Origin: Nageia nagi | Lineage: Eukaryota > Pinophyta | Direction: 5' to 3' | Length of the DNA stretch: 64,000 nt | NCBI GenBank assembly: GCA_050084985.1 | Contig: JBITNC010000001.1 | Location: 61,132,001-61,196,000, forward strand | Shown here: positions 59,379-64,000 of the stretch, in pieces | How positions within the stretch are numbered: the first letter of the stretch is position 1 | How the letters are laid out: each line of letters starts with the position of its first letter | Made by a program: the position numbers and the translations under genes | Notes under the pieces: model-generated | What the model was told of the DNA's origin: nothing | The model's input: the letters and a program-made list of their open reading frames with translations, nothing else | Database searches by the model: none

Positions 59379-62023
59379 TTGGTGTAAAAGCTCTTTTCTC
59401 GGTGTGGAAGCTAAATCTTGGTGATCCTTGTTCATTATTTATCTTACACCCCTTTGGTGAGGTAAAACTAAGAGAAGGTATAAATTTCTCCTCCTTTGGT
59501 TATCTTATGGATTATTGCATTAGATACTAACATATTTTATGAAATATGTGAGCTTATTTTTTGCAAAATATGATCAAAATGGCAATGCAAGCAATTTTTT
59601 TTCTATACTAACCTCTTATTTAGTAGCATTTTTTTCGAAATGCTTAATACATGATATACCTTCTAAAAGGATAGTATGTAATGCAAATATTTTTACTAAC
59701 CTTTTGTTTGTTAGTAGCATTGATTAATATTTTTTTTTAAAAAACATTGATAATAATCCCTAGCTAAAGGGGTTAATATATAATTTTTTTTCCCAATTTT
59801 TTTGGGTTATATTATATCAATAATGCTATGTTTAATAGCAAATTTTTTTTGGAAAATTTTTCTTTTTTTTTAAAGAATATATATATATATATTATATATA
59901 TTTTATATATATATATATATATCTTGAAAAAAAAAATTTCAAAATCCTTTTTTTTCCAAAAAAAATAAAAGATTTAAAAACCCTTAAAAAAATAGGCAAA
60001 AGGGACCAACTAGCTGGTAGCCCTACTGCTGTGGCCTATTGCTTGGTGGCCCTACTTGTGTGACCCTATTACTATGACTTGCCACACTAGCATTCCTACC
60101 ACTTGGTGGCCTTGCCATAGCGACCTACCACTCTGGTGGCCACTACCACTTGGAGCCTCCACCCCTCACCCAATGCATATCCTCCCTTCATGACCCCTCT
60201 CTTTCTCCTCTCCACACAACTCCTCTTCTTGTTGCTATGCCTCTAAAATCTACCTTTTTTTTTACTTAGACTCTTCTATTTTTAAAATTTCTCCCCTTCC
60301 ATTTCTTTCTCATTCAATTTTGGGTTTCCTTGCATGTTTTCTCATTCAGGAGTCTTTCACTTATTTTTGGTGGATGCATTTAAGTTTTGCTTGCAAACCA
60401 TTTATTTTCATCTAGAAGTAAATGTATAATTTTTTGGAGGGCTTTTAATATTTTTTCTTTGCTTACAAGCTATTTCATTTATTAAATGCTCTTTTACTCC
60501 AAATTTAAGCTTTATCATGATGAGTTTAATTACTTAACTCTAAAGTAAATAGAGGGACAAAATTCATCATTACCCCTTAAAAGCTCTCTTAATTTGAACC
60601 AAATTGTGGCTAAAATATAAAAAAAATTTTAGGGAGTATAATTTATGTTGGCAAAAACATCTAAAGTATGATTATGCCTAAAAGTTTATTTTTAAGAGAA
60701 GGGGAATACTACTTCTTTAATTTAGTAATGCTATTAAGGGAAAAATAAAGTGCATTTACTTAAACATTAGAATGGATGTTTACTTATTTTTTTCTTAGCA
60801 TACTTTTAAAGGATAAAGTATTAAGTTAAGATAAGTATGCTATCTTTAGGAGTACAACTTTAAGTAAAAAGGGGGAATTTTGTATGAGTTTTTTTACTTA
60901 AGTTTAACACATGTTTCTTGCTTAATTTTTTTTTAAGTTAATGATTAGGGCTTAAAATTTTAAGTTAAGTGCATGATAACTACTCATTTTAAGTTAATAA
61001 ATGCATACTTAGTACTTAAATTTTTTAAGCTAATCATGCATTTTTTTGGAACTTATTTATTAAGTTAACAATGCATGCTTAGGAATTAAAATTTTTTAAG
61101 ATGCATGCTTATGACTTAAAATGCATGTTGAGTATTTATGCTTATACAATTAATGCATGAGTATTTATCATTTTTTTTGCAAAAGTTTACTTATACAAAA
61201 TTAGGAATAATGTAAAAGGTGTCTTTTAGAGATTAGTAAACAAAACCCATTGAACATTTAGGTTTCAAGTTATTGAATGGATGATATTTTACTTATGCTC
61301 TTTCATTTCATATTTTGTACTTTGATTTATTTACTTATGCAAATAAAAATGCAAACATTGATAAGAGCAAACCCTCTAAAATGAACACATCCACACGTAC
61401 ATTTTGCAACATGACTTGTTTGGGGAGCCATGAGGTGAGGACAGGTAGATTGGAGCCTTTAAGTCCAATGATCCAAGTGGTGAAAAGTTTGTACTTCTTA
61501 ATTGCCCCTAAGTCCTCTGTTGGTATAGACATAACTCTATTAGATGGAAAAGCATGTGTGTAGTGCTACCACATGTGTGCACATCCATTGAGTGATTATC
61601 ATGATAACCTAAGAGGACAACTTGAAACCTAATCAAGATTAATAATTTGGTTGATTCAATAAATATTGAAACCTTGAAAAATAGCTAGTACTTCTCCTTG
61701 TGAAAGTATATTGCTATCTAAGAGGAATTGCTTGAGGATTGGTAATACCTAGGCTCCTCTTGTATGGGCATCTAGGTGAAAGTCTAATTTTAGATAAGAA
61801 AACAAGCTTTAACAATGTCACTCTATATCTATGATTCTTGAGATGAGAAATGTATTTGGGTACATAGGTTATTATTTGAGTTGTGAAATATTTGCACTTG
61901 TGAATCAAAATAAACCATATATTTAATGTTAAATATAACATGTATTATTTACTTAGTCAAATTTAACATTTAATATTATTTATTGAAACCACATGCTTAT
62001 TATTTCACATTCTTGTGGAGCAA
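59379..62023 (+). other. Cc: over-long leader or inserted sequence
   Basis: No frame with family support. Contents: T-rich and (TA)n stretches (59730-59930); a strikingly GC-richer patch 60010-60200 with ~20-bp imperfect repeats (GGTGGCCCTACTTGTGTGACC, CTTGGTGGCCTTGCC); a zone 60900-61170 of repeated TTTTAAGTTAATGCATGC-like motifs; and a readable but unrecognised frame at 61315-61563. Confidence 0.5.
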
Positions 62024-62990
62024 ATGGAAGAACGTTTTTCACCCAAACATATTTTTGATGGTTCCAACTATGGAATTTTAAAACTTTGGATGAGAGCCAA
62101 ATTATAGGTAAAGAAGCTTTGGAAAATAGTGATTGAGAACCTTGTACCTCCTACAGATAAGAAGGCACTAGAAGCTTACAACACAAGGAATGAATTGGCA
62201 ACTTCTATGATTTATCATGCAATTTTAGATGATATGATTTTGATGATTTTCTCTTCAACCTTAGCAAAGTAAGTATGGGATAAGCTTAAAAAAATATACC
62301 TTGGTTTAAACTTTTTAAAAAGGTTTACCATTCTCTAAAATTTGCTTTAATCTCGTTAAGGGGAAGATGAAAATGTGGCTATCTACTTGAACAAAATCAT
62401 TAATCTAAGAACCCAACTTATTACTTGTGGATGTAATTGGATCAATGATGAGTTAATGGTATTTATCATTCTTCAAAGCCTCTCTTCAAAGTTTAAAAAC
62501 TTTGTAATAGTTATGAAAATAAGGTTTGGTGATGAAGAAGTTATCTCCCTTGAGAAACTATCTAGGCATCTATTGAAGTATGAGGAAACCCTCAACAATA
62601 AGATGTTGATTTCTTCTCTTAAAGATAATAATGTTACCCTTGGTGCAACCAAAACTCCTTTTAATAAGTTTAATCATCAAAACAAATCTTATCCTTCTTC
62701 CTCTAAAAATTTTGAGAAGAAAGGTAATGGCTACAATAGCAATAAGAACAATAACCACAATAGTAGGAATAATGGCAACAACAATCATTTCAAGCAAAGA
62801 GATAGAAAAGGCAAAGCAAACACTCTTTATCTTAAGAAAAAGTTTGATAACAATTGTAACTATTATGGCATTCAAGGTTATAAATAAATTGATTACTACA
62901 AAAAGAAAAGAGAGGAAAATAATAAAAGAAATGGAAATGTAAAGAACTACAAAGGAAAGTAAAATACTCATGCTAGTTTTGTGATGGCAC
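62024..62990 (+). pseudogene. Cc: gag
   Basis: The ATG at 62024 starts EERFSPKHIFDGSNYGILKL, the copia gag opening. The frame 62375-62887 holds YLNKIINLRTQLITCGCNWI and SLEKLSRHLLKYEE, followed by a long Asn/Lys-rich linker (NNNHNSRNNGNNNHFK). The zinc knuckle CNYYGIQGYK-IDY has lost its His and last Cys. At least three in-frame stops. Confidence 0.85.
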
Positions 62991-63280
62991 TCTACTCCAT
63001 GTTTTGCACTTTTTCATCTGAATGGATTGTTAACTTTGGTTGCACTAATCACATATGCTTTGAAAAAGAAAAGTTTAAAAACTTTCATAAGTATAATAAG
63101 GATGTAGTTATGATATGTGATAACTCTACCCTTAAAGTCCAAGGAATTGGATGTGTGTTGATTCACAGAAAGGTTCTTGAAAATGTTCTCTATATTCCTA
63201 AGTTAAGGATGAACCTTCTCTCTGTGATCCAAGTTGCTAGAAAAGGGTACTCTTTTGAGTTTTACTTTCAATCCTAGTGC
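62991..63280 (+). pseudogene. Cc: aspartic protease
   Basis: WIVNFGCTNHICFEKEKFKN is the active-site region, in which the catalytic Asp is replaced by Asn (N-F-G). Then CDNSTLKVQGIGCVLIHRKV and LYIPKLRMNLLSVIQVARKG, the usual C-terminal block. Closely parallels Cb, whose D-S-G is intact. Confidence 0.88.
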
Positions 63281-64000
63281 GTTAAGAAAAGTCTTACCAC
63301 TTTGGTTAAAGGATTTATGAAAGACAACCTCTACATTATGGATCAAGTTCCATCAACGATGTATCTTGATTTTAGTGTGTGTTCTAAAAGTAATATTTGA
63401 CATCATCATTTAGAGAACCTTAACCATAAGAGTATTCAAGTTATGAAAGACCAAGAACTTGTAGAAGATTTGCCTTCAATTTTTCCTTCAATTAGTCTAT
63501 GTGAGAAGTGCATTCTTGGAAAAATGCATAGATAAAAGTTTAAAAAAGATAAAGTAATAATAGCATCTCAACTTCTTCAACTTATGCATTTAAATTTGTT
63601 GGATTCATTACAAACTAAGTCACTTGAAGGAGCATCTTACATCTTGACCTTCATTGATGATTTTAGTAGGATGACCTTTGGGTATCTACTTGAGCACAAG
63701 GATCAAACCTTTGAGAGTTTTAAGATTTTTAAGACTTTTGTTGAAAATCAAACTAACCTTCAAATCAAGTTGTTTAGATTAGATAATGGAGAAGAATATA
63801 ACAGTAATGAGTTCAATGACTATTATGCTAAGTATGGAATCAAGATGCAGCTTACGATTTCTTACACTCCTCAATAGAATGATATTGCTGAAAGAAAAAA
63901 TAGAATAATTATGGAGATGGCTAGATGCATGTTGGGTAATCTTCTTAAATTCTTATGGGGTTAAGCTATGAGCACTACTATTTACATCTTAAATAGGTGT
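63281..64000 (+). pseudogene. Cc: GAG-pre-integrase and integrase core
   Basis: DNLYIMDQVPSTMYLDFSVC leads into a degraded zinc finger. Frame 63584-63877 contains SYILTFIDDFSRMTFGYLLE (first catalytic Asp region), FRLDNGEEYNSNEFNDYYAK (second Asp) and, after a TAG, NDIAERKNRIIMEMARCMLG with the catalytic Glu. Truncated by the window edge. Confidence 0.88.

Larger units (their letters stand above)
58870..64000 (+). mobile_element. Cc: Ty1/copia element of the same family, plus strand, running off the window
   Basis: 5' LTR 58870-59364, primer site TGGTATTAGATC (59367-59378), gag from 62024, protease about 63000-63277 and integrase to the window edge. It lies head to head with Cb and interrupts Cb gag, so it is probably a nested insertion. 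RT, RNase H and the 3' LTR would be to the right. The 2.6 kb between primer site and gag is unusually long. Confidence 0.88.

Noticed and set aside
62570-62971. 133-residue hydrophobic minus-strand frame and 103-residue plus frame over gag
   Set aside because: Both are shadows of the Asn/Lys-rich gag linker in the true frame.

Overview
The window looks like intergenic chromatin of a large-genome seed plant. It is strongly AT-rich and I found no intact host gene, rRNA, tRNA or organellar insert. Nearly everything recognisable is LTR-retrotransposon sequence. Plant origin is supported by primer sites resembling initiator-Met tRNA, a chromodomain Ty3 element, Tat-type Ty3 elements with two RNase H domains, a plant mobile domain, and telomere-like CCCTAAA sequence. 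A gymnosperm is possible but cannot be shown from the sequence.

Layout. (1) 1-9058 is a decayed minus-strand Tat-clade Ty3 element ('A'): integrase 1-480, second RNase H ~830-1160, first RNase H 4981-5361, RT ~5400-6140, protease ~8809-9058. It is split by a plus-strand element with ~1.65-kb LTRs and only ~290 bp between them (1270-4903). It also carries a ~1.6-kb insertion (about 6646-8250) holding a 24-bp minisatellite and large palindromes. (2) 9059-30248 is a pol-less LTR element ('Z1') containing a SINE (9797-10085). Its right LTR is split by an 18.6-kb Tat element 'X' (11366-29926, TSD ATAAG). (3) ~31195-34678 is a second copy of the A-plus-Z arrangement (A' and Z2), with the same A/Z junction but without the later insertions. 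(4) 35529-42105 is an old minus-strand Ty1/copia element (TSD CTATA) carrying a solo LTR (39341-39841, TSD TACCT). It sits inside a local higher-order tandem repeat. (5) 45132-51153 is a young, complete but frameshifted chromovirus (638-bp LTRs, TSD TTTGC). (6) 54084-64000 holds two copia elements of one family, arranged head to head, the right one apparently inserted into the gag of the left one and running off the window.

The most interesting unit is X. Besides gag, protease, RT, two RNase H domains and integrase, it carries extra coding material between pol and its 3' LTR: a degenerate sense ORF starting 113 bp after the pol stop (~21774-23270, unrecognised), a second sense frame (23549-24175, unrecognised), and an antisense plant-mobile-domain gene relic (~27900-25950). 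All are decayed, so function can only be assessed through relatives elsewhere.

Relative order of events read from nesting and empty sites: A; Z into A; duplication of the A-Z compound; then X, the SINE and the 1.6-kb segment into one copy only. The long-LTR element also went into A, at an undetermined time. The chromovirus is the most recent datable arrival: its LTRs differ at about 10 of 638 positions.
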